NCBI GenBank assembly: GCA_028284445.1
Contig: JANQRS010000051.1
Location: 1-64,000 of the forward strand
DNA from: Calditrichia bacterium
GTDB taxonomy: Bacteria > Calditrichota > Calditrichia > RBG-13-44-9 > J075
DNA length: 64,000 bases
Direction of reading: 5' to 3'
Shown here: positions 9,501 to 17,562 of the stretch, in pieces
How the letters are laid out: each line of letters begins with the position of its first letter
How positions within the stretch are numbered: the stretch's first letter is position 1
Translations under genes and position numbers: made by a program
The notes under the pieces: generated by a model
Database searches by the model: none
Seen by the model: only the letters and a program-made list of their open reading frames with translations
Told to the model about the DNA's origin: nothing

Positions 9501-10053
9501 CGTCAAAGGTCTGATAATCAAGATTTTTGAACAATTGATTGGGCCCGATATCGTTAACGATAAAAAAGTCAAGCAGTCCATCGAGGTTATAATCACCCCA
9601 GGCAGCTCCCTGTGCCAGGGTTAGAATGCTGACATTGGCGGTTTGATTGACCTCAGTAAAAGTCAGATTGCGATTGTTGCGGTAAAGTTTGCTGGGAGCG
9701 GAAAGGTCCTCAAAAAGAATGTCGAGATAGCCATCATTATCGTAGTCGCCAAAGGCAGCGCCCCACATGTTGGTGCCTTCATCAATATCGATATCCGTAA
9801 GCACATCAACAAAGCCGCTATCACCCAGATTCATGTAGAGTCGTCCGGGATTGCGAAAATTAGCGTGGTAAATATCAACCAGGCCATCATTGTTGAAGTC
9901 CGCTGCAGAAGTACCTCTTTGACCGGTTTGCGTCCCAAAGGGCGCCGCCGGAGAGAGCAGATGCGACATGTCTGTGAATGTTTGAGAGAGCAAAACGGAG
10001 GGTAGCACTACCATCCCCAAAATCGTGCGACAAATGACTCGAAACCAGAGCAT
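6577..10053 (-). CDS. Giant secreted FG-GAP/VCBS protein with two ASPIC/UnbV domains and sorting tail
   Basis: 1158 residues. An N-terminal signal peptide ends near LPSVLLSQ. The body is a run of FG-GAP / VCBS blades, each with a calcium-loop motif of the form D-x-[DN]-x-D-G (DFNNDGLVD, DYDNDGYLD, DFDNDGWVD and others). Two ASPIC/UnbV-type domains follow the two blade blocks; they read NHWLRIRTRG...GVGARVEIY...HFGLG (about residues 400-490) and NNWISIQCIG...GIGVHVQIE...HFGVG (about 990-1060). A linker near 510-600 resembles an Ig/Fn3 fold. The C-terminus is NYPNPFNPQTT plus GVYIYRL. This is the CRTAC1-like surface adhesin or carbohydrate-binding architecture; calcium binding is expected from the motif. 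Function is unknown. Confidence 0.87.
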   Translation of the reverse strand: MLWFRVICRTILGMVVLPSVLLSQTFTDMSHLLSPAAPFGTQTGQRGTSAADFNNDGLVDIYHANFRNPGRLYMNLGDSGFVDVLTDIDIDEGTNMWGAAFGDYDNDGYLDILFEDLSAPSKLYRNNRNLTFTEVNQTANVSILTLAQGAAWGDYNLDGLLDFFIVNDIGPNQLFKNLDYQTFDDVSVAANVQTFGNSYGTAWGDINNDGYPDAYIATCHRTDPLRSVNHLLLNNGDDTFTNIGSTAGVADSLPGWGVIWFDYDHDFDMDLYVTNSWHAPRLAHNRLYENNGDLTFTNSSFSSGLAGESTESSFGVSAADFDNDGWVDLYVTDLERPDRLYRNNGDGTFTDIAASAGITENEHRAVAVADFNNDGWIDIFTTGSPANLLLYNDGGSNHWLRIRTRGLSDNYHGVGARVEIYSGDLQQVDEIRAGDSFCSQNHDLTIHFGLGTNTSVDSLIIRWPTGGVDKLYDIAEVDREITVVQGGSIDQRPSSFSFVEPADGDTVSFNTFGIGDVIPLEWEAALDPDGDTLTYRIFLSGTDLWYGYQSDTILTGITGTSILLGLFELNRNTHYTWTMDVSDGTSITAVGQSREFVVEPFENLFAETAFFNEDEALLSTGSSWADYDNDGDQDLLITNDGNTANLLYRNDNRGTLIEQVNALPNDAQDSFSSTWGDYNRDGFPDIFIANTNGQNNALYLNSGDGTFSKISDGDIVNDGGSSMSAAWADYDQDGYLDLFVANTGNSANFLYRNQGASGGFIKVTEGAIVTDIANSFGASWGDFDNDRRLDLFVANTQTNSLYRNNGDGSFTALTSAPVVNDEAISRGGSWGDYDNDGDEDLYVTNLGNNFLYENTPAGLIPIVVGPHVSDGENSLSASWFDADLDGDLDLAVANFGNDRIYLNTGNKTFLELTNTGLLTDGSSHGTSAVDFDLNGTTDLFVAGISASEGNYIHRNQLSTNNWISIQCIGTNANTSGIGVHVQIETEVNGETNSQLRVISAQTGFSAQNPLLAHFGVGQATEVKRVEIDWLSGYSSIIENVAVNQYLTISEDSAVVAINADTPSSVPSDFILEQNYPNPFNPQTTIAFQLPKASDIRLAIYSLLGEQVAVLSEGRHPAGAHSVVWNGSTGNGHSAASGVYIYRLESREVTLSRKLLLIR

Positions 10054-10085
10054 ATCTAACTCGCATTTTTATGAGATGAAAAGAT

Positions 10086-10186
10086 TCAACGCGAAGGTGC
10101 ACAAAGAACAGCGAAGGCACGGAAAGATGTTCTTCTATTTCTTCGTGGCCCTTTGCGGTTCTTAGTATTTCTTCGCGGTTCCTTAT
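10086..10186. repeat. GCGAAGG / CTTCGTGG dispersed inverted repeat, copy 1
   Basis: Degenerate inverted text: GCGAAGGTGCACAAAGAAC and GCGAAGGCACGGAAAG on one side, CTTCGTGGCCCTTTGCGG and CTTCGCGGTTCC on the other. The same style recurs at 11036-11150 and 54714-54830, each time in a gap next to a secreted-protein gene. Confidence 0.6.
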
Positions 10187-10189
10187 CTA

Positions 10190-10981
10190 TTAATCTTCAT
10201 CCGGCAGTTGCCATGTTTCCTTGAACACGTCATAAAGCGTGCGCGTGAGTTGCACAAGCACCGGACGTTGTTTTTCATCAAGCCACTCAGCAACTTCCTT
10301 CATCGCTGACGGACTCATGGCTGTACAGCCGATGGTCGGATCGCCCCGGTAGCCCCAAATGTGCAGAAAAATACAGGAACCATCTCCCGGGGTTGCAGAC
10401 GTGTTGTGATCTACCAATACGCCGAGCGCATATTGGGGACCAACCTTGAGCATTTTTTCCGAAGAATTCCAGTCCGGTTCCGGTACGTCACTGCGCTGAA
10501 GAACGGTATTGTAATATTGGGAATTCCCGTCATCGACACATTCCGATACGGCGGTTACGTGAAAATATGGCATTTTAAGCTGTTTCATTCCGGCAGGATC
10601 AGCAAAACCGAAGATTGCACTTAAGCGAAAAATCCCGGCAGGGCTTTTGCCGTCACCTTCGCGCTTTTTTATCAAACCGACGCTGGTCTCGCTATGCAGT
10701 CCACTTCCCCAACCCAGCCCCCTCTTGCCAACTGTTACCGGGATTATTGCTTCATCAACAGCCTGCCAGGCGTTATTCTCGTTGCGTGCAAAGCGCAGCA
10801 TTTCCCCCTGCGCCGCACTATCGGATTCGGTTATCACCAATATAAGCTGATGAGAATCAGCAAGTGGACTATCAGTCTCCGCCCGGCCATACGAGCAAAG
10901 AACTGCAATTGCGGCCACCAGGCATACTGTTCGCAGGAAGTGCCGAAAATGGATTTGACTGTTTAGAGTTTGTGGCTTCAT
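10190..10981 (-). CDS. L,D-transpeptidase (YkuD/ErfK-type) family protein, exported
   Basis: 263 residues from ATG 10981, chosen because it directly precedes the signal peptide (MKPQTLNSQIHFRHFLRTV...AVLCSYGRAE); an open frame with ATG five codons upstream exists. The catalytic signature FLHIWGYRGDPTIGCTAMS gives the His and the Cys in the expected H-x(n)-[ST]-x-G-C order near the C-terminal third. Upstream, GKRGLGWGSGLH and KREGDGKSPAGIFRL are typical of YafK/YkuD relatives. The family makes 3-3 cross-links in peptidoglycan or attaches proteins to it, in the periplasm. It is separated by repeat-type gaps from both neighbours, which are surface or cell-wall proteins. Confidence 0.85.
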   Translation of the reverse strand: MKPQTLNSQIHFRHFLRTVCLVAAIAVLCSYGRAETDSPLADSHQLILVITESDSAAQGEMLRFARNENNAWQAVDEAIIPVTVGKRGLGWGSGLHSETSVGLIKKREGDGKSPAGIFRLSAIFGFADPAGMKQLKMPYFHVTAVSECVDDGNSQYYNTVLQRSDVPEPDWNSSEKMLKVGPQYALGVLVDHNTSATPGDGSCIFLHIWGYRGDPTIGCTAMSPSAMKEVAEWLDEKQRPVLVQLTRTLYDVFKETWQLPDED

Positions 10982-11370
10982 AGGCATATGTTCCATACAC
11001 AGCCCCCAAGTCTCTCGACAACATCGGTCAAAGATTCACCACCAAGGAACATGAAGGATCGCGAAGAAACACGCAGGTGTAACAATAATTATCATTTATG
11101 GATTCTTCGCGGCCCTTGGCTGTGCTTGGTTTCTCTTCGTGTTGTTCGTTTTACTTCTCCCCGGGTAGAAAAGAAACCCGGAGCTGACATACTTCATCCC
11201 GCAAGCGGGATTCTTGAGGTGAAAAGAAAACATTTTGCATTTGTCATTTATCATTCCCCCACGTTCGCCGGAAGCGAACATGAGGCTGTATTATGAAACG
11301 GCTCCGCCGTTGATTTGGGCACTGCCAAAGGCCGACCGCCATGGGCTTCCCATTCCCGAATCTCTATTTT
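10982..11370. other. 389-bp repeat-rich gap
   Basis: No gene is supported. It contains a second GCGAAGAAACACG / CTTCGCGGCCCTTGGCTGTG-type inverted repeat (11036-11150) and a double-hairpin element on the minus strand (11256-11310). Confidence 0.75.
11256..11310 (-). repeat. Double-hairpin dispersed element, copy B
   Basis: Reverse-strand copy: CCCCCACGTTCGCCGGAAG, then CGAACATGAGGCTG and CGGCTCCGCCG. It matches copies A, C and D closely apart from the spacer. Confidence 0.9.
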
Positions 11371-14300
11371 TTATCTCATTAAGATCATTTTGCGTGATTC
11401 AGACAGCTCCCCTACCCGCAGCTGATAGAAATATACCCCGCTGGCGACCGGCAAGCCGGCATCGTCGCGGGCGTCCCACTCGATGTTATAGGCACCCGGC
11501 GTTTGCTTTTCCTTAACCAGAGTGCGCACGCGCTGACCAAGCGTGTTGAAAATATCCAGGTAGACAGTTTGGCCCCTATTTGAAGTGGGGATAAAGTATT
11601 CGATCGCTGTTGTTGGATTAAAAGGATTCGGGTAGTTCTGACTCAGGCGGAATTCATCTAGAATAATCGGTTCATCCGCTTCAATACCAACAATGATATC
11701 AAAATACCGCAATACGGATTCCATGACGTTGGTCCGCTGTGCAGCCACATTGATGGTCTCAAAGGTAAACCCGAGATACACCAGTTGCGCAGTTTCCGAA
11801 GAGGTGCCGTATGTGCCGGTATATTGGACACCAGCGATACGCAGATTGTCATAGTAAAGACAGGTCTGACTGCCGCCAAAAGGCTGTATGTAATCTGGAA
11901 AATCTTCGATGTAGTTATTGTTGCTGCTGGTGGTGCCATAGGTAAAATCGAGACCTTCAAAGACGGTCCCGGCCTGCCCGATGACTCGATTGGAACCGGC
12001 AAGGTCACCCACATACAGCGCTTTCATCAAATCACGATAACGAATCAGTTCGGTGGCCGTTGTCGCTGCAAAATCGTAGCCCAATTCCGAGCCATTCATA
12101 AAAAGCTTCCCGCCAGCCTCCAGATAATCCTGGATACGGAATTGATCCACTGCAGCGAGAGATTCATCTGCACGACTGTCGTCACCACAGAAATACATCA
12201 CCACTTCGTAGTCAGAAAGATGAATATCCCCATTTTGAACAGCGGTTTCTGTGCAAGACTCAAAGCCATGCCCATTGGCATCAATGGCATCTCCATAGCT
12301 GGCGACAAAGGGATGTTGCTCCGCTTGCCAGCTTGCCTGGCGATCAAAATTGTCAACAACCAGGATCGAGGCATCACTTTCGAAACCAATGCCGTAAGCA
12401 TCGGTCGGCGGACTCAATAATGGTTCCTCGCTGCCGTTTTCGTTAATCACCCGATTGGTGTCGACGGCTATAACGCGGAAATAGAATTTGGAGTCGGACT
12501 CATCAGCTGTGTAAACATAGCTGGTTTCATCGGCATCGACAACTGTTTCATCCACAAAGGGGTCACCCCAGGTCAATCCATCATTGCTGCTAAAGATACG
12601 ATAGCCGGCAATATCTCCTTCGAGACTGGGATACCAGGCAATTTCAACTTCTCTTACCGTTGCGTCTGTCTTACGCACCCATTTTAAGGTTGGTTGTGAG
12701 GGCGGATCCAGCCGATCAATCTTTTCGAAACGCAAGGCATCAATCACCAAGCGCGTTTCAATATCGCTGAGACCCTGCAGCTCGATATATCCACCAGAAT
12801 CGCTGTCAGCCACGAAGTGAACCGGGGTCGGGCTGAGCGGCCCCCATTGATCGAGGTTGACGCTGTTGTATTCGAGATAATGCGGTTGAAGACGGTCATC
12901 CGCACTTACAATCTGATAGCCTGCGCTTTCACCAAGGAAGGTGGTGTTGGAGGCTAGCAACACATTGTAGTCACCCGATTCTGTCACGCTTGGATATATA
13001 CGCGCGCGATGGCTGCCATCTGTGTCAATCGTTAGAAGGCGCCTATTCGTCGTTAAACCGGATAAGCTAACGCCGTTAAAGTCCTGATCCCAAACGCCCT
13101 CCAGCTCCAGATTTGCGTTCCGTAAACTACTGGCGCTGGTTACTTCAACTGCCAGGGCCGCGACGATAATACGGAACTCATATTCATAGCTCATGCTATT
13201 CGGTGGACTGGCAAGGTCATCTGCCGTAATCGTTACGGTCACATTTTGGGAATTCGGATATGGTGCCGGGGCATTATAAGTAACGGTATAAACACTCGCC
13301 GAACCGCTAATATCTGCCGCTATCGTATCGCCATTGACCCGCACCACGATAGACGATTCATCAACACCTTCCTCGGCGTCAAAGATCTGAAAGCGCACCT
13401 GGGCATTGGGATCAACCTCTTGTGCGAAAGGCTGCGGAGACGGGAAACCAACATAAGGTGCACCAAATCCCAGCTGCTGTCGCACACCATTCCGCAGCGC
13501 CGGAAGCTGACTGTAAAGATTATCACCGGGACATGCAGTGGCGTTGTAATCACGATGTCCAAAAAGCGAATCGGGTGTCACATTGTATGTAAAGGAAAGC
13601 CAGCTCCAGATATCTTTCAGGCGATCAATTGCTGCAGCGGTCGGCGATTCTCCGCTGATATGCAAATTCCCCATATAGGAAATCCCGACGTTTCCGGTAT
13701 TATTGCCCCCAACATGAGTGCCGCGAAAATCAGTCGGCACACCTTGGTAAATCCGTCCGCTGTCGTCGATGCAGAAGTGATAGCCGATGTCCTGCCAACC
13801 ACGTCCGTTCTGATGAAAGTCCTGGATGAACTGCATCTCGGCAATCCCTTCAGAAAGGGTTGCCACCCGCCCACCGGCCGTATGATGCTGGGTCAAACGA
13901 AAGGGGTCATGCGGAATATAGGCGCCTATTTGTGCATTGGCCCCCCATTCCGTTCGTGTAACAATCGGCGGTTGAACAATGGTGTCGGTTTGGGCAAATT
14001 TCACTGCCGCCGGTGCCTCGACTTCATGCTCTCCTTCGTGCCCAATATGCCATTTCTCAGCAACGCCTTCAACTGCATAGATCTGAATCCGATTGGCGGT
14101 GCCCGGCATATCACTTACCAGGCGGTAGCGAATCTGGCGCGGCATTTCACCCTCGATATCCAAGCGCGCCCAAAAACGGCCGCTATCGAAGCGCTTGACA
14201 AAAGTCGCTTGCCATTCGCTCAATCGGCCGTCGGCCAGGCGATATTGGACATCAATGCCAATGTTCTCGTCCTCGAAGACTCCGTTGAAGAGTATCCTTG

Positions 14301-14493
14301 AAAACGGCTCAGCGGTTATCTCATTAAATGATGATTGATACAGAATGCCAGCTTTGTCAGTAGTCGTGGCTGGCAGGATATCCAAATTCGGCTGCCCGTC
14401 AAATTTCAGCATTTGACCTTCAGCGAAGAGATGATGGGAAAATGCCGGGAGGAGCATCATAAATAGCAGGCAGGCTTTATGTGGAACGTGCAT
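11371..14493 (-). CDS. Secreted PGRP / N-acetylmuramoyl-L-alanine amidase with golvesin-like, Fn3, amidotransferase-like and sorting domains
   Basis: 1040 residues. A signal peptide covers about 1-25. Residues ~195-350 are an Amidase_2/PGRP domain: TEWGANAQIG, zinc-ligand segment LTQHHTAGG, WQDIGYHFCID, GTHVGGNNTGNVGIS, and FGHRDYNATACPGDNLY with the late His and Cys ligands. The expected reaction is cleavage of the lactyl-amide between MurNAc and L-Ala. Then come an Ig-like segment (~365-450), a golvesin-type jelly roll (~480-630), an Fn3 (~640-730), a class-I-amidotransferase-like domain starting VVDNFDR (~750-930) and the NYPNPFNPTT tail. The Fn3 plus VD(N/G)FDR block is shared with the M23 peptidase at 54864-57107. 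Secretion implies action on its own wall from outside or on other bacteria. Confidence 0.9.
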   Translation of the reverse strand: MHVPHKACLLFMMLLPAFSHHLFAEGQMLKFDGQPNLDILPATTTDKAGILYQSSFNEITAEPFSRILFNGVFEDENIGIDVQYRLADGRLSEWQATFVKRFDSGRFWARLDIEGEMPRQIRYRLVSDMPGTANRIQIYAVEGVAEKWHIGHEGEHEVEAPAAVKFAQTDTIVQPPIVTRTEWGANAQIGAYIPHDPFRLTQHHTAGGRVATLSEGIAEMQFIQDFHQNGRGWQDIGYHFCIDDSGRIYQGVPTDFRGTHVGGNNTGNVGISYMGNLHISGESPTAAAIDRLKDIWSWLSFTYNVTPDSLFGHRDYNATACPGDNLYSQLPALRNGVRQQLGFGAPYVGFPSPQPFAQEVDPNAQVRFQIFDAEEGVDESSIVVRVNGDTIAADISGSASVYTVTYNAPAPYPNSQNVTVTITADDLASPPNSMSYEYEFRIIVAALAVEVTSASSLRNANLELEGVWDQDFNGVSLSGLTTNRRLLTIDTDGSHRARIYPSVTESGDYNVLLASNTTFLGESAGYQIVSADDRLQPHYLEYNSVNLDQWGPLSPTPVHFVADSDSGGYIELQGLSDIETRLVIDALRFEKIDRLDPPSQPTLKWVRKTDATVREVEIAWYPSLEGDIAGYRIFSSNDGLTWGDPFVDETVVDADETSYVYTADESDSKFYFRVIAVDTNRVINENGSEEPLLSPPTDAYGIGFESDASILVVDNFDRQASWQAEQHPFVASYGDAIDANGHGFESCTETAVQNGDIHLSDYEVVMYFCGDDSRADESLAAVDQFRIQDYLEAGGKLFMNGSELGYDFAATTATELIRYRDLMKALYVGDLAGSNRVIGQAGTVFEGLDFTYGTTSSNNNYIEDFPDYIQPFGGSQTCLYYDNLRIAGVQYTGTYGTSSETAQLVYLGFTFETINVAAQRTNVMESVLRYFDIIVGIEADEPIILDEFRLSQNYPNPFNPTTAIEYFIPTSNRGQTVYLDIFNTLGQRVRTLVKEKQTPGAYNIEWDARDDAGLPVASGVYFYQLRVGELSESRKMILMR

Positions 14494-14527
14494 TTAGGGC
14501 CTCTTGATTAATTTTTCGACAAAAAAG

Positions 14528-14569
14528 ATCCCCCCTCTATCTCCCCCCGGGGGGAGATAGAGGGGGGAT
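14528..14569. terminator. Perfect 42-bp palindrome flanked by T-runs on both strands (bidirectional terminator candidate)
   Basis: The arms are 21 bp and perfectly complementary, with no loop base left over: ATCCCCCCTCTATCTCCCCCC and its reverse complement. On the plus strand TTTTT follows; on the minus strand CTTTTTTG follows. It lies downstream of the four-helix-bundle gene and just upstream of the amidase gene. It can serve as a rho-independent terminator in either direction, or may be a mobile palindrome of the kind seen at 32085-32128. Confidence 0.6.
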
Positions 14570-14696
14570 TTTTACAAGCCAAAACCAGTTTCTAAACTAC
14601 TTTGAAAAATACACAATCCGCAGCGACAATTGAAACGCCAATTTCCTCAATTCCTGATACTATCGATGACGCGGATTGGGAAATGAACAATGACCA

Positions 14697-14772
14697 ATGC
14701 AAAAAACAATGACAAATGACAAATGACAAATGACGAATGACAAATGACGAATGAACAATGACCAATGACGAA
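14697..14772. repeat. AATGACAAATGAC heptamer-type run, left of the four-helix-bundle gene
   Basis: Near-tandem 7-bp units AATGACA / AATGACG. The mirror-image run (TTGTCATTGGTCATT) flanks the other side of the same gene at 15176-15368, so the gene sits between inverted repeat tracts. Confidence 0.85.
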
Positions 14773-14774
14773 GA

Positions 14775-15137
14775 CTACTTGCGACTGTTCCTGCGAGCGG
14801 TTTTTCGCGATGCATTGAAAATGGCAGTTAATTCAGATGCTTCTTGAAGGATATCGGTCAGCTTTTGCGCTGCCATCAATTTTTCGTCGCGGATAAACTC
14901 AAGCCAAAAAACGGATTCGTCTGATTCCTCGACGGCAATACTGATTTTTGCAATGAAGGCTGCTTTTGACTGAGCACTGCACGCAGCTCTGTAATTAGCC
15001 GCCGCTGAAGTAGAGCATCTAATGAGTTGTCCACAAATGTGGTTTCCGAGTCGAGTTTTCGGCAGGCTTTCCGCGACTTTAACTACGCGATGAGCAAAAT
15101 CTTTTGATCGCTTTTTTAACTTTTCAATGCCGTCCAT
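14775..15137 (-). CDS. Four-helix-bundle protein (S23 / rRNA intervening-sequence protein family)
   Basis: 120 residues, all helical in appearance. The family hallmarks are KKRSKDFAHRVVKVAESLPK, then the central LGNHICGQLIRCSTSAAANY, and VEESDESVFWLEF. The family was named from proteins encoded in 23S rRNA intervening sequences and is related in fold to Avd of diversity-generating retroelements. No rRNA gene, reverse transcriptase or template repeat is present here. The gene is boxed between inverted AATGAC-type tracts, which suggests that gene and tracts move or amplify together; that is inference. Molecular function is unknown; nucleic-acid binding is plausible. Confidence 0.85.
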   Translation of the reverse strand: MDGIEKLKKRSKDFAHRVVKVAESLPKTRLGNHICGQLIRCSTSAAANYRAACSAQSKAAFIAKISIAVEESDESVFWLEFIRDEKLMAAQKLTDILQEASELTAIFNASRKTARRNSRK

Positions 15138-15175
15138 GTTTAGTGGATGTCAAATAACGCCGATTTCCACAAATT

Positions 15176-15368
15176 CGTCATTTGTCATTGTTCATTTTTT
15201 TTGCATTGGTCATTCGACATTTGTCATTGGTCATTTTTTTTGCATTGGTCATTCGACATTTGTCATTGTTCATTGGTCATTTTTTTTTGCATTGGTCATT
15301 GTTCATTGGTCATTTTTTTTTGCATTGGTCATTCGACATTTGTCATTGGTCATTTGTCATTGGTCATT
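15176..15368. repeat. Long CATTTGTCATTGGTCATT / TTTTTTGCATTGG run
   Basis: About 190 bp of TTGTCATT, TGGTCATT and TCGACATT units broken by four blocks of GGTCATTTTTTTTGCATT. Open frames on the plus strand here (FIGHFFLH... peptides) are translations of the repeat. The run reaches into the stop-codon end of the next gene. Confidence 0.9.
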
Positions 15369-16658
15369 TCCCGTGTAATCAATCTTAAACCTCGACAGGT
15401 CCGGTGCTTGCACGCGCACTCGCTTTAACTCATAGTCATAAACGGCAAGACCGAGTTCAGCAAGAAAGGGATAGCCGATTTCATCGTATTCATAATCATT
15501 ATCGTTGTAGATCTGATTTTCGTTGACTTGAATAACGGCACTCAGAAGGAATTCAATGTTATTTCGAAAATCGACTATATAGGCATTATCGATCAGATAG
15601 CCGTAGGCCTGACCCACCTTGTTAAATATGCGAATATGCGGTGGAATTGGCTCCTTTTTGTCGCCAAACATAAAGAACTTGACGTAGCTATCGTAGTATT
15701 TTGAAGTATCCTGGTAGGCGGCGATTCGGCTCTCATGCGGCAGCATGGACATATATTTATAGAGGAACTGATAGTCCTCTTCGGTGAGGTCAAAGCGCAA
15801 ATCGCGGCTTAGCACTTCCGGGAACAAGATATTACGCAGCAGGCCTTGCTGATCGTCGAGCGACATGTAATTTGACCACTCAAAGTTGATCGGCTCGTTC
15901 ACCAGCTCTCCGCCGCGCATATAGCCTATCCCCTGCTTCATATCAGCCATCTGAATTTTAAAAGTATCCGGATTTTCTACCAGTCCCTGTTCGTAAAAAA
16001 TGTTCTCGCCGCCAAAAAAGAGAAAGGGATTAGTAATTCGATTAAATTCCGGACCGCCCCCCGATTCCAAACGGCGAATAATCTTGGTATTTTCAAACCC
16101 GCGCAGGTTAAGGGCGTCGGCGATGTATTTCTGCCCCAGGAATTCATACAGACGATTGTAGGCATCATTATCGCTTACCAACATGATTTTACGAATATAG
16201 TGACCGATCGAAGCCATGCCATCGGGTGAACTATCGTCCCCAAATACCACACTCTGCCCCACAGCAGCACTATCGATGCGCAGGCTGGTATGGATATTAA
16301 CATTTTCAATATCAAGAATATTGAGCTTCTCCATGGCCAATACCGCTGCCGGGAGTTTGATCGTACTGGCCGGATACCAGTAGCGATCGTGGTTCAGATT
16401 GAAGGCAAAGCTCTGAAATTCCGGATAATTGTTTTCATCTCGATCGATCTGCGTATATAGAATCTGCAAGCGGTACTTATCGCGATTCTTCATTAGCTCC
16501 GCAAACTTATCCGGATGAGCCTCGAGAATATCGAGCAGCACATTGCTGGTCGCACGTGGTAATCGTTGTTTATCCAAAACCGGCACCTTTCTGGCACATT
16601 GAGTCAGAAAAAGCATGGTCAATATAAATAAAATCAGGGATGAAAGAGCTGATCTCAT
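15357..16658 (-). CDS. Class A beta-lactamase-like serine hydrolase lipoprotein
   Basis: 433 residues from ATG 16658, which sits at the lipoprotein signal MRSALSSL with GAG six bases upstream; in-frame ATGs exist at 16664 and 16715. The lipobox is LTQC (Cys21). Penicilloyl-serine transferase motifs are ASTIK (Ser98-x-x-Lys101), SDN (162-164) and a late KVG in the KTG position. An omega-loop Glu166-type residue is not obvious. It could hydrolyse beta-lactams or, more likely for a lipoprotein with long insertions and family-atypical length, act on peptidoglycan peptides or esters. It is flanked by repeat tracts on both sides. Confidence 0.8.
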   Translation of the reverse strand: MRSALSSLILFILTMLFLTQCARKVPVLDKQRLPRATSNVLLDILEAHPDKFAELMKNRDKYRLQILYTQIDRDENNYPEFQSFAFNLNHDRYWYPASTIKLPAAVLAMEKLNILDIENVNIHTSLRIDSAAVGQSVVFGDDSSPDGMASIGHYIRKIMLVSDNDAYNRLYEFLGQKYIADALNLRGFENTKIIRRLESGGGPEFNRITNPFLFFGGENIFYEQGLVENPDTFKIQMADMKQGIGYMRGGELVNEPINFEWSNYMSLDDQQGLLRNILFPEVLSRDLRFDLTEEDYQFLYKYMSMLPHESRIAAYQDTSKYYDSYVKFFMFGDKKEPIPPHIRIFNKVGQAYGYLIDNAYIVDFRNNIEFLLSAVIQVNENQIYNDNDYEYDEIGYPFLAELGLAVYDYELKRVRVQAPDLSRFKIDYTGNDQ

Positions 16659-16706
16659 GGGCATCTCGCGTTTTTGTGGACAGATGAAGGTAGGGTACGG
16701 ATGGGG

Positions 16707-17053
16707 AATGATCAATGACGAATGGAAAATGACGAATGACGAATCCGATGATCGTTGTTCGTTGATCGTTCACCGAGAATTGAGATTAGGGATTCGAGAT
16801 TGGGAAACCCTTGGCCGTTTACGGCGGAGCCGTTTCATAATGCAGCCTCATGTTCGCTTCCAGCGGACGTGGGGGGATGGGAATGATCAATGACGAATGT
16901 CGAATGACAAATGACAAATCCGATGATCGTTGTTCGTTGATCGTTCACCGAAAATTGAGATTAGGGATTCGAGATTGGGAAACCGTTGGCCGTTTACGGC
17001 GGAGCCGTTTCATAATGCAGCCTCATGTTCGCTTCCGGCGAACGTGGGGGGAA
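16707..17053. repeat. Tandem duplication of a ~174-bp repeat unit containing double-hairpin elements C and D
   Basis: Two successive units (about 16707-16880 and 16881-17053) share the order GAATGATCAATGACGAATG, CGATGATCGTTGTTCGTTG, GAGATTAGGGATTCGAGATT, then the hairpin element (16822-16876 and 16997-17051). Differences are a few substitutions. Both are non-coding, although two parallel open frames run through them. Confidence 0.85.
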
Positions 17054-17170
17054 GGGACAGTGGCAGTGGCAGGGAAAAACCGTTAGCCGTTGGCGGTAAG
17101 CAGTTGGCAAATTACAAAAAACGTGTCGGCGAATTGACGGTTTGACGATTCATCGCCTTTCCTACGATGC

Positions 17171-17400
17171 TGCACAAGTTCGCCCAAGGCGAACATCTGC
17201 CTGCGTTATGTAACGGCTCCGCCGTAATCTGTTGATTTGCGTATTTGCTCTTTGTTGATTTGCGTATTTACAGGTTTGTCTATTTGCAGGTTTGCAGATT
17301 TGACATTCGACATTTGTCATTCGACATTTGTCATTTACCATTGGCTGCACAAGTTCGCCCAAGGCAAACATCTGCCTGCATTATGTAACGGCTCCGCCGT
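17171..17400 (-). repeat. Double-hairpin elements E and F, variant form, 175 bp apart
   Basis: Two reverse-strand copies (17171-17225 and 17346-17400) with a changed distal hairpin (AAGTTCGCCCAAGGCGAAC) and CATCTGCCTGC in place of CATGAGGCTGC. Each is followed by AATCTGTTGATTTGCGTATT. Their 175-bp spacing matches the spacing of elements C and D. The whole gap 16659-17562 (about 900 bp) holds no gene I can support. Confidence 0.85.
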
Positions 17401-17504
17401 AATCTGTTGATTTGCGTATTTGCAGGTTTGCCTATTTGTGTATTTGCAGATTGGTCATTTGTCATTCGACATTTGTCATTTGCCCGTTTATCATTCGACA
17501 ATAA

Positions 17505-17538
17505 AAAAGGAGAACAATCTTGCGACTGTTCTCCTTTT
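17505..17538 (-). terminator. Rho-independent terminator of the minus-strand signalling genes
   Basis: A 12-bp perfect stem (AAAAGGAGAACA / TGTTCTCCTTTT) with a 10-base loop. Read on the minus strand it is followed by TTTTTTAT. It starts 24 bases after the stop of the PAS/DHp gene at 17563, the last gene of the leftward signalling island. Confidence 0.85.
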
Positions 17539-17562
17539 CTTTTCGGGACGTTAACTTTGTAT

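Noticed and set aside
13246..14301. 351-codon frame antisense to the PGRP amidase
   Set aside because: It lies entirely inside a gene with clear catalytic motifs, has no family motif, and follows the codon pattern of the opposite strand.
14775..15137. Diversity-generating retroelement (Avd-like four-helix-bundle protein)
   Set aside because: The protein fold is related to Avd, but no reverse transcriptase and no template/variable repeat pair were found in the window.
15127..15428. Plus-strand frames rich in His, Phe and Ile
   Set aside because: They translate the CATTTGTCATTGGTCATT repeat in three frames; the peptides are periodic.
15357..16658. Acquired antibiotic-resistance beta-lactamase
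   Set aside because: It has the SxxK, SDN and K-x-G motifs but is a long lipoprotein with insertions and no clear omega-loop Glu, and it stands among chromosomal envelope genes without any mobile gene.
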